A DNA stretch of 64,000 bases from Pseudolysinimonas yzui (GCF_014653215.1 NZ_BNAI01000001.1:248001-312000), one strand, 5' to 3'. Shown: positions 17,003 through 26,573, counted from the first letter of the stretch. Numbers and translations are program-made. The notes: generated by a model not told the origin, from the letters alone.

Positions 17003-17572
17003 CTATGCGGCGCTCAAGAAGTAGACGGCCGTCTCGCCGTAGTCTTTGCGGCGCTCGAGGTCGAGACCGACGGGCCAGGCAGGCTCGGGGTCGCGAGCCG
17101 AACGCTCGACGACGACGACGGCGTCGGGGGAGAGCCGCGGCACGAGAGCCTCGAGATTGTGCACGAGTTCGAGCCCGCCGAGGTCGTACGGCGGGTCGAG
17201 GAAGACGACATCCCAGGTCGCCCCCACCGCGCCGCCGAGGAACGATTGCACCGGTTGCGACGACACGACGATCTCGGGGGCGGCACCGCGCGGGGCGGCT
17301 TTGCGGACGCGGGCGGCGTTCTCGTTCGTGACGCGGTGGGCCGCGGTCGCCTTGTCGACGAGGGTGACGTGGGCGGCACCGCGGGATGCGCCTTCGAGTC
17401 CGAGTGCCCCGGAACCCGCGTAGAGGTCGAGTACGCGCGCGCCGGGCAGCACCCCGCGCGCGTCGAGCGCCGAGAAGATCGCCTCCCGCACGCGATCACT
17501 CGTCGGCCGCGTGCCGACCGGCGGAACCGCGAGCCGCAGCGATCCGGCGAAGCCCGCGATGATCCGTGTCAC
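17003..17572 (-). CDS. rsmD: 16S rRNA (guanine(966)-N(2))-methyltransferase
   Basis: This 189-residue SAM-dependent enzyme methylates G966 of 16S rRNA. It has MTRIIAGFAGSLRL at the N-terminus, GTRPTSDRVREAIFSAL, the SAM-binding VLDLYAGSGALGLE and the catalytic DPPY in VVFLDPPYDLGG. The GTG at 17572 gives the usual family length; upstream in-frame starts would add an unconserved basic segment. It is divergent from corA, with starts 86 bases apart. Confidence 0.93.
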   Translation of the reverse strand: MTRIIAGFAGSLRLAVPPVGTRPTSDRVREAIFSALDARGVLPGARVLDLYAGSGALGLEGASRGAAHVTLVDKATAAHRVTNENAARVRKAAPRGAAPEIVVSSQPVQSFLGGAVGATWDVVFLDPPYDLGGLELVHNLEALVPRLSPDAVVVVERSARDPEPAWPVGLDLERRKDYGETAVYFLSAA

Positions 17573-17658
17573 CCACGTCACACTAATCCGTCGCAACGGC
17601 GTGCCCGTGGCGCGCGATCCGTCACATCTGCCACGGATTGCGGCTCTACGATCGGCAC

Positions 17659-18693
17659 GTGGCAACGCGCGAACCCGGGGTGGTCAACAACGCCGTCTAC
17701 GTCGACGGCGAGCGCATCGCGACGCCCGCGACGCTCGCGGAGACGTTTGCACTGCTGGGGAAGCATCCCGAGGCCCTCGCGTGGATCGGGCTCTACCGTC
17801 CCGAGAGCTTCCTCCTGGCCGAACTCGCCGAAGAGTTCGGGTTGCACGAGCTGGCGGTCGAGGATGCCGTGCACGCGCACCAGCGCCCCAAACTGGAACG
17901 CTACGGCGACACGCTCTTTCTCGTGCTGCGGGCTGCGCACTACGACGACGACGTCGAACACGTCGACTTCGGCGAACTGCACGTCTTCGCGGGGCCGCGC
18001 TTCGTCATCACGGTGCGGCACAGCGAAGGTCCCGACCTGTCGATCGTGCGCCGGCACATGGAGGAGACGCCCGACGCGCTGCATGGCGGCACCGAGGCGG
18101 TGCTCTACGCGATCATCGACGCCGTCGTCGACGGCTACAAGCCCGTCGTCGCGGGGCTCGCGAACGACATCGACGAGATCGAGACCCAGGTGTTCAGCGG
18201 CGACCCGATGGTGTCGCGGCGCATCTACGAGCTGAACCGCGAGGTGATCGAGTTCCAGCGGGCGGTGGTGCCGCTCACCGCCATCCTCGAGCAGTTCGAC
18301 GCGGGCTTCGCCGACGGACACGTCGACGAAGACCTGAAGCCCGTTCTGCGCAACATCGCCGACCATGTCACGCACGCGACGGAGAAGGTCGACGAGTTCC
18401 GTGCGTTGCTGCGCGACGTGCTCGCGGTCAACACGTCGCTCGTCGGCCAGCGGCAGAACGACGAGGCGCAGCGCCTGTCCGAGGCGAGCAACGCGCAGGC
18501 CGAGCAGACCCGCCGCATCTCGGGCTGGGCGGCCATCCTGTTCGCCCCGTCGCTGATCGGCTCGATCTACGGGATGAACTTCACCTTCATGCCCGAGCTG
18601 CAGCAGTGGTGGGGGTACCCGGCCGCGCTGCTGGCGATGGCCGTGTCGAGCCTTTCGCTGTACATCGTGTTCAAGCGCAAGGGCTGGTTGTAG
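17659..18693 (+). CDS. corA: CorA-family Mg2+/Co2+ transport protein
   Basis: This 344-residue channel has a long cytosolic N-terminal domain, a coiled-coil stalk, and two C-terminal membrane helices separated by the signature YGMNFTFMPE, where GMN is the ion selectivity motif. It should mediate Mg2+ (or Co2+) uptake as a pentamer. The GTG at 17659 was chosen over a TTG seven codons upstream because homologues begin close to NNAVYVDGER. It ends 13 bases before recG. Confidence 0.93.
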   Translation: MATREPGVVNNAVYVDGERIATPATLAETFALLGKHPEALAWIGLYRPESFLLAELAEEFGLHELAVEDAVHAHQRPKLERYGDTLFLVLRAAHYDDDVEHVDFGELHVFAGPRFVITVRHSEGPDLSIVRRHMEETPDALHGGTEAVLYAIIDAVVDGYKPVVAGLANDIDEIETQVFSGDPMVSRRIYELNREVIEFQRAVVPLTAILEQFDAGFADGHVDEDLKPVLRNIADHVTHATEKVDEFRALLRDVLAVNTSLVGQRQNDEAQRLSEASNAQAEQTRRISGWAAILFAPSLIGSIYGMNFTFMPELQQWWGYPAALLAMAVSSLSLYIVFKRKGWL

Positions 18694-18706
18694 CTAGCCT
18701 CGAAGG

Positions 18707-20860
18707 GTGCCTTCGCCCCTCGACACGCGCCTGCTGACGGCGCTCGGCGCCCGCGTGGCGCCGGTGTTCGCGCGGGCGTTCGGGTTCGAGACCGTGGGCG
18801 ATCTGCTCGCGCACTACCCGCGCCGGTACGCGGTGCGCGGCGACCTCACCCCGCTGGATGCCCTCCGCATCGGCGACTCGGTGGCGGTCGTGGCGGAGGT
18901 GCGCAGCATCCAGTCGCGGCCGATGCGCAACCGCCACGGCGAGCTGTTCGAGGTGATCATCACCGACGGAACCGGCAACCTGCAGCTCACCTTCTTCAAC
19001 CGCAAGTCGGTGTTCGGCCTCAAGCCCGGCATGCGGGCGATCTTCGCCGGCAAGGTCGGGGTCTACCGCAACACCCGGCAGTTGACGCACCCGGTGTACG
19101 AGGCCTTCCCCGACGACCTCGAGGCCGACTCCGAGGAGGCCCGTGCCTGGGCCGAGGCGCCGATGCCCATCTACGCGGCGACGTCGGCGCTCGACGGCAC
19201 GAAGATCCGTAACGTCATCCAGCAGCAGATGGATGCGTTGCCGCCGCTCGACGATCCGGTGCCCGCCGAGGTGCGCGAGGCGCGTGGGTTGCTCGAGTTC
19301 CGCGAGGCGCTGCGGCTCATCCATCGCCCTCGGGTCGACGCGGATTGGCGGGAGGCGCAGAGCACGCTGCGATTCCACGAGGCGCTCGTGCTGCAGACCT
19401 CGCTGCTGCGGCAACGAGCCGCCTATCGGGCGCGCGCGGCCACCCCGCGCATCCCCGGAAAGGCGTCCGCGGAGTTCGCCGCGCGGCTGCCGTTCGAACT
19501 CACCGACGACCAGGTGGAGGTCGGCAGGGCGATCGAGGCGGATCTGGCCTCGGGCATCCCGATGAATCGTCTCGTGCAGGGCGAGGTCGGCTCGGGAAAG
19601 ACGCTGGTCGCCCTGAAGGCGATGCTCGCGGTCGCCGACTCGGGCGGGCAGTCGGCGTTCCTCGCGCCGACCGAGGTGCTCGCCGGTCAGCACCTGCGTT
19701 CGATCGTGCAGACGCTCGGCCCGGATCTCGCGGCGCGGCTGCGACCCACCCTCATCACCGGCCAGTTGCCGGCTGCCGACCGTCGACGCGCGCTGCTCGC
19801 GGCCGCGTCGGGCGGTGCCGGGATCGTCGTCGGAACCCACGCGCTGCTCGGCGAGCAGGTGCAGTTCGCCGACCTCGGGCTCGTCGTCGTCGACGAGCAG
19901 CACCGCTTCGGGGTCGACCAGCGGGAGGCGCTGCGGCTCAAGGGGGAGAGCCCGCATGTGCTCGTTCTGACCGCGACGCCGATTCCCCGCACGGTCGCGA
20001 TGACGGTGTTCGGTGACCTCGACGTCTCGACGATCACCCAGCTGCCGAAGGGGCGCTCGCCGATCGCCTCGCACGTCGTCGGTCTCGCCGAGCACCCCGG
20101 CTGGATCGCGCGGGTGTGGGAACGGCTCTCCGAGGAGCTCGACAAGGGCCACCAGGGATTCGTCGTCTGCCCGGCGATCGACGCCAAGACCGTCGAAGAG
20201 CACGACCCCGACGACCCGCCCGCCGAGGTCGAGGAGGGCGCCCCGCCGCCCTCTGCGGTGCTGAGCGTCGTCGATGAGCTGCGGCGGCATCCGCTGCTTC
20301 GAGAGCGCCGCATCGAGGTGCTGCACGGGCGCATGAGCGCCGACGAGAAGGACGCGACGATGCGCGCGTTCGCGGCCGGCGACATCCACGTGCTCGTCGC
20401 GACGACCGTCATCGAGGTCGGGGTCGACGTGCCGAACGCGTCGACGATGGTCGTGCTCGACGCCGACCGGTTCGGCATCGCCCAGTTGCACCAGTTGCGC
20501 GGCCGGGTCGGCCGGGGCAGCGCGCCCGGGCTCTGCCTGTTCGTCACGCACGCCGAGCCGGGGTCGCTCGCGCGGGAGCGGGTCGACGCGGTCGCCGCGA
20601 CGCTCGACGGCTTCGAATTGGCGCAGGCCGACCTCGAGTTGCGCCGCGAAGGCGACGTGCTGGGGGAGTCGCAGTCGGGGGGCCGCTCGTCGCTGAAACT
20701 GCTGCGGGTGTCGCGGGACGGCAAACTCATCGAGGATGCGCGGGCGGTGGCCGAAGACATCCTCGCGGGCGACCCGGGGCTGCGGTTGCACGACGCCCTG
20801 CGCGAGGCGATCGAGCGACGGCTCGACGAGACCGAGCGGGCGTTCCTGGGCAAGAGCTGA
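18707..20860 (+). CDS. recG: ATP-dependent DNA helicase RecG
   Basis: This 717-residue helicase reverses stalled replication forks and processes recombination intermediates. The N-terminal wedge (OB-fold) domain is followed by the motor core: Walker A GEVGSGKT near residue 292, the DEQH box (VVVDEQHRFG), TATPIPRT, and the C-terminal QLHQLRGRVGRG motif VI. The start is GTG. It is followed by coaD on the same strand after 73 bases that hold a perfect palindrome. Confidence 0.97.
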   Translation: MPSPLDTRLLTALGARVAPVFARAFGFETVGDLLAHYPRRYAVRGDLTPLDALRIGDSVAVVAEVRSIQSRPMRNRHGELFEVIITDGTGNLQLTFFNRKSVFGLKPGMRAIFAGKVGVYRNTRQLTHPVYEAFPDDLEADSEEARAWAEAPMPIYAATSALDGTKIRNVIQQQMDALPPLDDPVPAEVREARGLLEFREALRLIHRPRVDADWREAQSTLRFHEALVLQTSLLRQRAAYRARAATPRIPGKASAEFAARLPFELTDDQVEVGRAIEADLASGIPMNRLVQGEVGSGKTLVALKAMLAVADSGGQSAFLAPTEVLAGQHLRSIVQTLGPDLAARLRPTLITGQLPAADRRRALLAAASGGAGIVVGTHALLGEQVQFADLGLVVVDEQHRFGVDQREALRLKGESPHVLVLTATPIPRTVAMTVFGDLDVSTITQLPKGRSPIASHVVGLAEHPGWIARVWERLSEELDKGHQGFVVCPAIDAKTVEEHDPDDPPAEVEEGAPPPSAVLSVVDELRRHPLLRERRIEVLHGRMSADEKDATMRAFAAGDIHVLVATTVIEVGVDVPNASTMVVLDADRFGIAQLHQLRGRVGRGSAPGLCLFVTHAEPGSLARERVDAVAATLDGFELAQADLELRREGDVLGESQSGGRSSLKLLRVSRDGKLIEDARAVAEDILAGDPGLRLHDALREAIERRLDETERAFLGKS

Positions 20861-20900
20861 GCCACGGCACACTCACGGGGACACGTAACGAAACGATCAC

Positions 20901-20914
20901 GTACCCCGGGGTAC
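20901..20914 (+). promoter_or_regulatory. 14-bp perfect palindrome between recG and coaD
   Basis: GTACCCCGGGGTAC is a perfect palindrome 20 bases upstream of the coaD start and is followed by further GTAC words (20911 and 20921). It could be a dimeric operator for the coaD promoter. No partner regulator is identified. Confidence 0.35.
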
Positions 20915-20933
20915 CAGCCGGTACAGTGACGAC

Positions 20934-21419
20934 GTGAGCCGGATCGCTGTCGTACCGGGGTCGTTCGATCCGGTGACCTTGGGGCACCTCGACGTGATCG
21001 AGCGGGCCGCGGGACTCTTCGATGAACTGCACGTGCTGGTCGTGCACAACCCGGGCAAGACGGCGCTGCTGCCGATCGCCCAGCGGGTGTCGCTCATCCA
21101 GGAGGCGATCGTCGAGGCCGGGATGCCCGGCAACATCACGGTGACGTCGTGGAGCGTCGGTCTGCTCGTCGACTACTGCACGGATGTCGGGGCGAGCGTG
21201 CTCGTCAAGGGCATCCGGTCGCAGGTGGATGTGGCGTACGAGACGCCGATGGCGATCGTGAACCGCAACCTCGCGGGCGTCGAGACGATCTTCATGCTGC
21301 CCGACCCGGCGCACGCCCATGTATCCAGTTCGCTGGTGCGGCAGGTGGCGTCGCTCGGCGGTGACGTGTCGCCGTATGTGCCACGCGCCGTGTCGGCGTT
21401 CCTGCAGTCCGCCGACTGA
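20934..21419 (+). CDS. coaD: Pantetheine-phosphate adenylyltransferase
   Basis: This 161-residue nucleotidyltransferase joins ATP and 4'-phosphopantetheine to make dephospho-CoA. The HxGH motif is GHLD in [15 protein letters not shown] (T/HxGH family), and the C-terminal [16 protein letters not shown] matches the ISSTxVR ATP site. The start is GTG. It ends 45 bases before the convergent lipoprotein gene. Confidence 0.96.
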   Translation: MSRIAVVPGSFDPVTLGHLDVIERAAGLFDELHVLVVHNPGKTALLPIAQRVSLIQEAIVEAGMPGNITVTSWSVGLLVDYCTDVGASVLVKGIRSQVDVAYETPMAIVNRNLAGVETIFMLPDPAHAHVSSSLVRQVASLGGDVSPYVPRAVSAFLQSAD

Positions 21420-21464
21420 CGCCTTCGTCGACCGAGCTCAGGTCAGCGGCGGCACCGAGTGCCG

Positions 21465-21833
21465 CTATCTCGTGACGTTCAGCACGAATTCCACGGGGTC
21501 GAAGGCGTCCTCGTCGTGCGTCAGGGTCACCGAGGTCTGCCCGACCGCGAGTGGACGCACGCCCGGGTTGAACTGGGCGCTGCCGTCGTCGGAGCCCGGA
21601 ACGAACTCCGCGATGTCGGGGTCGTCGATGACGGCCGTGACGCTGGTGACGTCGAATCCGTCGACGTTGATGTTGAGGAGGCTGTCGAGCGGAACATCCA
21701 CCGTCTGCCCGGCCAGTTCATCCAGCTCGACCGTGACCGGTGCCGGAACCGGATCGAGAATGGGCGGGGCGCAGCCGGTGAGCGTCAGCATGGCGACGAC
21801 GACGGCGGCGAGGCCCACGGCGAGACGGTTCAT
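21465..21833 (-). CDS. Small lipoprotein of unknown function
   Basis: This 122-residue protein has a signal peptide with lipobox LTGC (Cys about 21), so it is lipid-anchored on the cell surface. The mature part is acidic and rich in Val/Asp with regular beta-strand spacing (VTVELDELAGQTVDVPL, FDVTSVTAVIDDPDIAEF), suggesting an Ig-like or beta-sandwich fold. No family is recognised. It is separated by 95 bases from the HNH gene downstream on the same strand. Confidence 0.6.
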   Translation of the reverse strand: MNRLAVGLAAVVVAMLTLTGCAPPILDPVPAPVTVELDELAGQTVDVPLDSLLNINVDGFDVTSVTAVIDDPDIAEFVPGSDDGSAQFNPGVRPLAVGQTSVTLTHDEDAFDPVEFVLNVTR

Positions 21834-21928
21834 GTGCCGACACTAGGTGCCTTCTTCAGGCCTGGGATGAGCCGAAGGTCCCGCGCGCGGAGATCTCCTG
21901 CGGGCAGAGCTCTGCTGTGCTTCGCGGT

Positions 21929-23248
21929 TCAGGGTGTTCGCGTGAGTTGGCGCGTACGGAGGGCGTTCTTGGTGACGAGTCGGAGTGTTCGCCCGTCGGG
22001 GGAGGTCATGCTCCACCCGGTGTGACGTCGGCCGGGTGGTCGGTTGATTCGCCAGTTGTTGTTGTGGAGGAGCATGTGGTGGTGTCGACAGAGGAGGATG
22101 CCGTCGGCGATGTCGGTGCGGCCGCCGTGTGACCAGGGAACGCTGTGGTGGGCTTCGGTCCAGGAGGGTGGTCGGTCGCAGGTTTCGACGGCGCAGCCGC
22201 CCCAGACTGCGGCGAGGGCGATTCGTTGGCGTTCGGTGAAGAGCCTCTGGGTGCGGCCGACGTCGACGGTGCCGTCGGCGTGGAAGACGATGGTCTGGTA
22301 CCCGTCGGCGCACGCCAGCCCTTCGGCGGTCGCGATGGAGATGGTGGCGGTTTGCCCTTCGATGGTGGCGTAGCCGTCACCGGATGCGAGGTCGCCGGAG
22401 TCGACATGGACTCGTACGGCGGGCTTACGCACCCCGAAGACGCGGTCGGGGTCGGCGGCGCCGGCGATGCGGATCATCTCGACGAGCGCGTCGACGGCGA
22501 TCTGTTCGGTGGTGCGGGGATCCTTCTCCAGCGCATCGACTCTTGCGAGTTCGTCGGGGTCGACGAAGCGGGGTCCGCCGCGGCGGGGTGCGGTGACGCA
22601 ATCGATCGCGTCGGTGACGAGTGCCGCCTGGACGGGGTCGAGCATCCCGAAGATTCGGGTCATCCCGTCGGCTTGTGGGGTGAGCCGCAGGAATCGCTTA
22701 CTCCGCAGCAGCGCCTCCCGGTCGGCGACACCCGCGGCGTCGAGTTCGTCACGTACCTCGCGGGCGCGGCGCGCGACCTTCTCCGGCGGTAACCCGGCCA
22801 TCTCGGTGACGAGTTGTTGTGCGGCATCGAGCAGCGCATCGGGTGACACCGACGCCGACGGCGTGCCGAGTCCGCTCGTGATCGCGGCTGCGGCACCGAC
22901 CGAGACGTCTCCCGCGGTGACTGCGGCGGCGACATCCGCGAACCAGGGTGACGGGGCATCCAGCAGCTTGCCGACAGTGACGAGCTGACGCGCCTCGACA
23001 CCCGAAGCCCCGGTCACGCGTGCGACGAACCCGTCGGCGGTGCGATCCCCGCTGCGTTGCGCCAACCCCGAGTACCCGAGTTCACGATCCGACCGTCGCT
23101 CGACCTCACCGGCAAGGACCGCGGCGCAGGCATCCACCTGCCGCTTCGCCGCCGCCACCTTGCCGAGCAGTCGCTCCAGCTCGGCGTCAGACGCGCGCGG
23201 TAGACCGGAGAGCTCGGGGAGCTCGATCACGGTCGCAACGGCAGGCAC
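21929..23248 (-). CDS. DUF222 / HNH endonuclease signature protein
   Basis: This 439-residue protein combines the N-terminal DUF222 (13E12-type) domain (about 20-320) with a C-terminal HNH domain: [25 protein letters not shown] followed by [15 protein letters not shown], giving the Cys pairs and His-Asn-His core. Such genes are highly multiplied in actinobacterial genomes and often lie at variable loci. Nuclease activity is inferred, target unknown. It is divergent from fgd across a relatively AT-rich gap of 111 bases. Confidence 0.9.
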   Translation of the reverse strand: MPAVATVIELPELSGLPRASDAELERLLGKVAAAKRQVDACAAVLAGEVERRSDRELGYSGLAQRSGDRTADGFVARVTGASGVEARQLVTVGKLLDAPSPWFADVAAAVTAGDVSVGAAAAITSGLGTPSASVSPDALLDAAQQLVTEMAGLPPEKVARRAREVRDELDAAGVADREALLRSKRFLRLTPQADGMTRIFGMLDPVQAALVTDAIDCVTAPRRGGPRFVDPDELARVDALEKDPRTTEQIAVDALVEMIRIAGAADPDRVFGVRKPAVRVHVDSGDLASGDGYATIEGQTATISIATAEGLACADGYQTIVFHADGTVDVGRTQRLFTERQRIALAAVWGGCAVETCDRPPSWTEAHHSVPWSHGGRTDIADGILLCRHHHMLLHNNNWRINRPPGRRHTGWSMTSPDGRTLRLVTKNALRTRQLTRTP

Positions 23249-23359
23249 AAGTCATCCGATCAGAGAAAGATACGAAACAAGTACTGCGCCCACACGAAGT
23301 CTATCGAACACCAGTACACTCCGCAAGCACTTTCCACACGACACCACCAGAATGAACAG

Positions 23360-24388
23360 ATGGCACTCACCCTCGGATACAAGGCGTCCGCCGAGCAGTT
23401 CACCCCGCGCGAGCTGGTCGAGATCGCGGTCGCGGCGGAGCAGCACGGCATGGAGAGCGTCGCCGTCAGCGACCACTTCCAGCCGTGGCGGCACGAGGGC
23501 GGGCACGCGCCGTTCTCGCTGACGTGGATGGCGGCGGTAGGGGAGCGCACGAGCAAGATCCGCATCGGCACATCTGTGATGACGCCGACGTTCCGCTACA
23601 ACCCGGCGGTGCTGGCGCAGGCCTTCGCGACGATGGGCGTGCTCTACCCCGACCGCATCTTCCTGGGTGTCGGCAGCGGCGAAGCCCTCAACGAGATCGC
23701 CACCGGATTCCAGGGCGCCGGCGAGCAGGTCTGGCCCGAGTTCAAGGAGCGCTTCGCCCGCCTCCGCGAGTCGGTCGACCTGATGCGCCGGCTCTGGACC
23801 AGCGACCGCGTCAACTTCGAGGGCGAGTACTACTCCACGCACGACGCATCCATCTATGACCGCCCCGAGCTGCCGATCCCGGTGTACATCGCCGCCGGCG
23901 GCCCGCTGGTGGCGCGCTACGCCGGCCGCGCCGGCGACGGCTTCATCTGCACCTCCGGCAAGGGCATGGCGCTCTACACCGACGAACTCATCCCCGCCGT
24001 CAAGGAGGGCGCCGAGAAGGCGGGCCGCGACTACGCGGGGATCGACCGGATGATCGAGATCAAGATCTCTTACGACACGGATGCCGTGGCAGCTCTCGAG
24101 AACACCCGCTTCTGGGCGCCGCTCGCCCTGAGCAAGGAGCAGAAGCACGACATCACCGATCCCGTCGAGATGGAGAAGGCGGCGGATGCCCTCCCGATCG
24201 AGCAGATCGCCTCACGGTGGATCGTCGGCAGCGACCCCGATCTCGTGGTGGAGGGTGTGAAGCAGTACGTGGATGCCGGCTTCACCCATCTCGTCTTCCA
24301 CGCCCCGGGCCACGACCAGCGCCGCTTCCTGCAACTCTTCGAGTCCGACCTCGCTCCCCGGTTGCGCCAGCTCTCGGTGGTCGAGTAG
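23360..24388 (+). CDS. fgd: F420-dependent glucose-6-phosphate dehydrogenase
   Basis: This 342-residue LLM-family TIM barrel closely follows mycobacterial Fgd1: GYKASAEQF at the N-terminus, [18 protein letters not shown] with active-site H39 and W43, [29 protein letters not shown] and the C-terminal [15 protein letters not shown]. It oxidises glucose-6-phosphate and reduces F420 to F420H2, the main source of reduced deazaflavin in the cytosol. The last codons (VVE-stop) are contributed by a palindromic repeat. It is the F420 supply gene for the oxidoreductases in this window. Confidence 0.95.
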   Translation: MALTLGYKASAEQFTPRELVEIAVAAEQHGMESVAVSDHFQPWRHEGGHAPFSLTWMAAVGERTSKIRIGTSVMTPTFRYNPAVLAQAFATMGVLYPDRIFLGVGSGEALNEIATGFQGAGEQVWPEFKERFARLRESVDLMRRLWTSDRVNFEGEYYSTHDASIYDRPELPIPVYIAAGGPLVARYAGRAGDGFICTSGKGMALYTDELIPAVKEGAEKAGRDYAGIDRMIEIKISYDTDAVAALENTRFWAPLALSKEQKHDITDPVEMEKAADALPIEQIASRWIVGSDPDLVVEGVKQYVDAGFTHLVFHAPGHDQRRFLQLFESDLAPRLRQLSVVE

Positions 24389-24413
24389 CCGCGAAGCGGC
24401 GTGTCGAAACCAC
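24376..24413 (+). repeat. Palindromic repeat, copy A (overlaps fgd stop)
   Basis: Outer arms GTGGTCGA / TCGAAACCAC enclose an inner hairpin GCCGC-GAA-GCGGC (24388-24400). The TAG stop of fgd (24386-24388) is part of the element's GAGTAG. It has the same architecture as copies at 35623, 54793 and 58351, with different but still paired inner stem bases. Confidence 0.85.
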
Positions 24414-24419
24414 ACACTC

Positions 24420-25055
24420 ATGGACACCGACAAGCAGACCCGACGCCAGCGCACCGTCTGGCAGAAAGCCGCCGCCCGATACGACCGCGCGATGGCACCG
24501 CTCGAGCGCGGGCTTCTCGCCGGCAGCCGCGAGTGGATCGCCGAGCGCGCCCACGGCCGCATCCTCGAGGTCGCGATCGGAACCGGCCGCAGCCTCGAGT
24601 TCTATCCCTCCGACGTCGAGCTGACGGGGGTCGACCTCAGCCCCGCGATGCTCCGCCGGGCCCGCCACCGCGCGACCGAGCTGGGTCTCAAACCCGCCTT
24701 CAAGGTGGCCGACGTCGAACACCTGCCGTACGACGACGGCTCCTTCGACACGGTGGTGTGCGCCCTCGGGCTGTGTTCGATTCCGCGGCCCGACGCCGCC
24801 GTGCGCGAGATGGCCCGGGTGCTGAAGCCGGGCGGAACTCTTCTCCTTCTCGACCACATCGGCAGTTCCTGGCCGCCGGTCTGGGCAGCGCAGTGGCTCA
24901 TCGAACGCGTCACGATCCTCACCTCGGGTGAGCACCTCACCCGCAGGCAGCTGCCCGTCGTGCGCGCGGCGGCGCTGGATGTCGTGGAGACCGAGCGGCT
25001 GAAGGCCGGCACGATCGAACGCATCCGCGCGGTGAAGGCGTCGCATGGTCACTGA
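24420..25055 (+). CDS. Class I SAM-dependent methyltransferase (UbiE-like)
   Basis: This 211-residue protein has a Rossmann-type SAM-binding region: ILEVAIGTGRSLEFYP (motif I, about 42-57), GVDLSPAMLRRAR (acidic loop), VEHLPYDDGSFDTVVCALGLCSIP and VLKPGGTLLLLDH. It resembles menaquinone/ubiquinone-type and lipid methyltransferases; the substrate is not set by sequence. The ATG at 24420 follows repeat copy A. Its end overlaps the TetR gene by 11 bases, so the two are coupled. Confidence 0.82.
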   Translation: MDTDKQTRRQRTVWQKAAARYDRAMAPLERGLLAGSREWIAERAHGRILEVAIGTGRSLEFYPSDVELTGVDLSPAMLRRARHRATELGLKPAFKVADVEHLPYDDGSFDTVVCALGLCSIPRPDAAVREMARVLKPGGTLLLLDHIGSSWPPVWAAQWLIERVTILTSGEHLTRRQLPVVRAAALDVVETERLKAGTIERIRAVKASHGH

Positions 25056-25647
25056 GCCGTCCCGGCGGGGTCGCAAGCGCGACCCGGAACGCGACGCCGT
25101 GATCCTGGATGCCGCCCTCGCCGAACTCGCGGAGTCCGGTTACGCGGGGATGACGACGGATGCCGTGGCGGCCCGGGCGGGTGTCGGCAAGGCGGCGATG
25201 TACCGCAGGTGGCCCTCGAAAGCCGAGCTCGCGCTCGACGCCGTGGCGCGGCTCGATGGCGCGACCATCGACCCGGATGCGCTCCCCGACACCGGGTCGC
25301 TCCGGGGAGACCTCCGGGCGATCCTCGCGCTGCAGGACGATGTCGACGACGAGCGGAGGCTGCGCGTGATGGTCGGCCTCGCGTCGATGCTCGCCGACGA
25401 CGAGCGGCTCGCGGCGGCGATCACCGCGCCGTGGATCGACGCGAACCGCACGATCCTCCGCCGCGCCGTCGCTCGCGGGGAGATCGCGCCGACGACCGAC
25501 GTCGAGACGATGGCCGGGATCATCCCGACGCTCGTGACCTACCGGGTCTGCTTTCAGCGGTTGCCGATTCCGCCGTCGTATGTCGGAATGCTCGTCGAGA
25601 CGGTGCTGCTGCCGGCCCTCGGTGTCGACGGCCGGCAGCAGCACTGA
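25045..25647 (+). CDS. TetR/AcrR-family transcriptional regulator
   Basis: This 200-residue repressor has the N-terminal TetR helix-turn-helix: VILDAALAELAESGYAGMTTDAVAARAGVGKAAMYRRWPSK, followed by an all-helical ligand domain. It overlaps the methyltransferase gene. A perfect 9-5-9 inverted repeat lies upstream of the convergent DUF1761 gene at 26099-26121 and is the best candidate for its operator, which suggests DUF1761 is its target. The ligand is unknown. Confidence 0.9.
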   Translation: MVTEPSRRGRKRDPERDAVILDAALAELAESGYAGMTTDAVAARAGVGKAAMYRRWPSKAELALDAVARLDGATIDPDALPDTGSLRGDLRAILALQDDVDDERRLRVMVGLASMLADDERLAAAITAPWIDANRTILRRAVARGEIAPTTDVETMAGIIPTLVTYRVCFQRLPIPPSYVGMLVETVLLPALGVDGRQQH

Positions 25648-25665
25648 GCCGCGCTTTTCGAGAGC

Positions 25666-26082
25666 TCAGCGCCAGAGCGTCAGGATGATGCTCGTCACGA
25701 CGCTCGTCAGCAGGAACGACGGGGCGTTCAGCAGCGTGTAGAACACCGGACGCGGGAAGTTCGGGTTGATCGCGATCGTGAACGTCATCGACACGAGGTA
25801 GCCGACGCCGACGAGAAGTCCGAAGAGGATGCCGTCGCTCAGCGTCTCGACGCCGAGGGCCCGCAGCAGCACGGCGCTCGTGACGATGATGACGGCTCCG
25901 GCGACCATCGGCCCGGTGTAGGTGAGGGCGCCGGGTTTCGCGGCGGGCTCATTCTGCCGCCCGAGGGCGACGAGGTAGGGCTTCGCGACGACGACGCCGA
26001 ACCAGACTCCGCCGATGACGCCAGATGCGACGACGGCGGCGAGCACGGCAAGCCAGTTGATCTCGGTGAGGACGTTGAACAT
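25666..26082 (-). CDS. DUF1761 family membrane protein
   Basis: This 138-residue protein has four predicted membrane helices and the DUF1761 pattern: NWLAVLAAVVASGVIGGVWFG at the N-terminus, a short polar loop with GRQNEP, and PNFPRPVFYTLLNAPSFL near the end. Function is unknown. A strong Shine-Dalgarno sequence (AAGGAGACCC) precedes the ATG, and a TetR-type operator lies 17 bases upstream of the start. It is convergent with the tetR gene. Confidence 0.85.
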   Translation of the reverse strand: MFNVLTEINWLAVLAAVVASGVIGGVWFGVVVAKPYLVALGRQNEPAAKPGALTYTGPMVAGAVIIVTSAVLLRALGVETLSDGILFGLLVGVGYLVSMTFTIAINPNFPRPVFYTLLNAPSFLLTSVVTSIILTLWR

Positions 26083-26098
26083 GGGTCTCCTTGGGTTT

Positions 26099-26121
26099 AT
26101 ACGGAACTAACGGTTCCGTAT
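26099..26121 (-). promoter_or_regulatory. TetR-type operator upstream of DUF1761 gene
   Basis: ATACGGAAC and GTTCCGTAT are perfect 9-bp arms separated by 5 bases. Size and symmetry are typical for a TetR dimer site, and a tetR gene is the next gene downstream. It would overlap the promoter of the minus-strand DUF1761 gene, so repression is expected. Confidence 0.75.
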
Positions 26122-26210
26122 TTGCAAGGTAGGGGGAGCTTCCGACATCCATCAGCCACGTTCCTCGATCCGGCGAGCGGTGAGGGGGCGCTTCAGGCTC
26201 CCCGCTCGCG

Positions 26211-26573
26211 CTACCCGACGACGAGGAAGCCGAGTACGGCGCTCGCGATGCTGAGCACGACGAGCACGAGCGTCACCGGGGGCTCCGTGCGACGCACATG
26301 CACGACGGTGGCGCCGAGCATGAGCGCGGCGAGCAGGATGGCGGCGATCGGCGACAGGATCGGCAGGATGCCCAACAGCACCGGAAGTACAAGGCCGAGT
26401 GCGCCCAGCGCTTCGGCGAGTCCGATGAGTTTGACCTGCAGGTCGGTGAAGTCTTCGGTCCACTTCAGTCCCATGGTGGCGAGAGCCTCGCGGGGTCGCG
26501 TGATCTTCATCACGCCGGAGCCGAGAAAGACGAGCGCGATCAGGCCGGTGATGATCCAGAATGCGACGATCAT
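26211..26573 (-). CDS. DoxX-family membrane protein
   Basis: This 120-residue protein has four helices. The first ends in LGSGVMKITRP, followed by DLQVKLIGLAEALGALGLVLP, a common DoxX pattern, and RRTEP before the last helix. DoxX proteins relate to quinone or thiol stress in several bacteria. The ATG at 26573 was chosen; the open frame extends upstream but without family similarity. It is divergent from an HxlR regulator, 141 bases away, which probably controls it. Confidence 0.85.
   Translation of the reverse strand: MIVAFWIITGLIALVFLGSGVMKITRPREALATMGLKWTEDFTDLQVKLIGLAEALGALGLVLPVLLGILPILSPIAAILLAALMLGATVVHVRRTEPPVTLVLVVLSIASAVLGFLVVG

Noticed and set aside
21904-21915. GCAGAGCTCTGC palindrome as terminator of the lipoprotein gene or regulatory site
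   Set aside because: It has no loop of useful size and no T-run, and a 12-base palindrome is not surprising at this composition.
21929-23248. DUF222/HNH gene as a transposase or mobile element
   Set aside because: It lacks a transposase or integrase domain, terminal repeats or target duplications; it is a multigene actinobacterial family without proven mobility.
24273-24419. Longer start for the methyltransferase inside fgd
   Set aside because: The upstream part runs in another frame through the conserved 3' end of fgd and repeat A; the ATG at 24420 gives a normal N-terminus.
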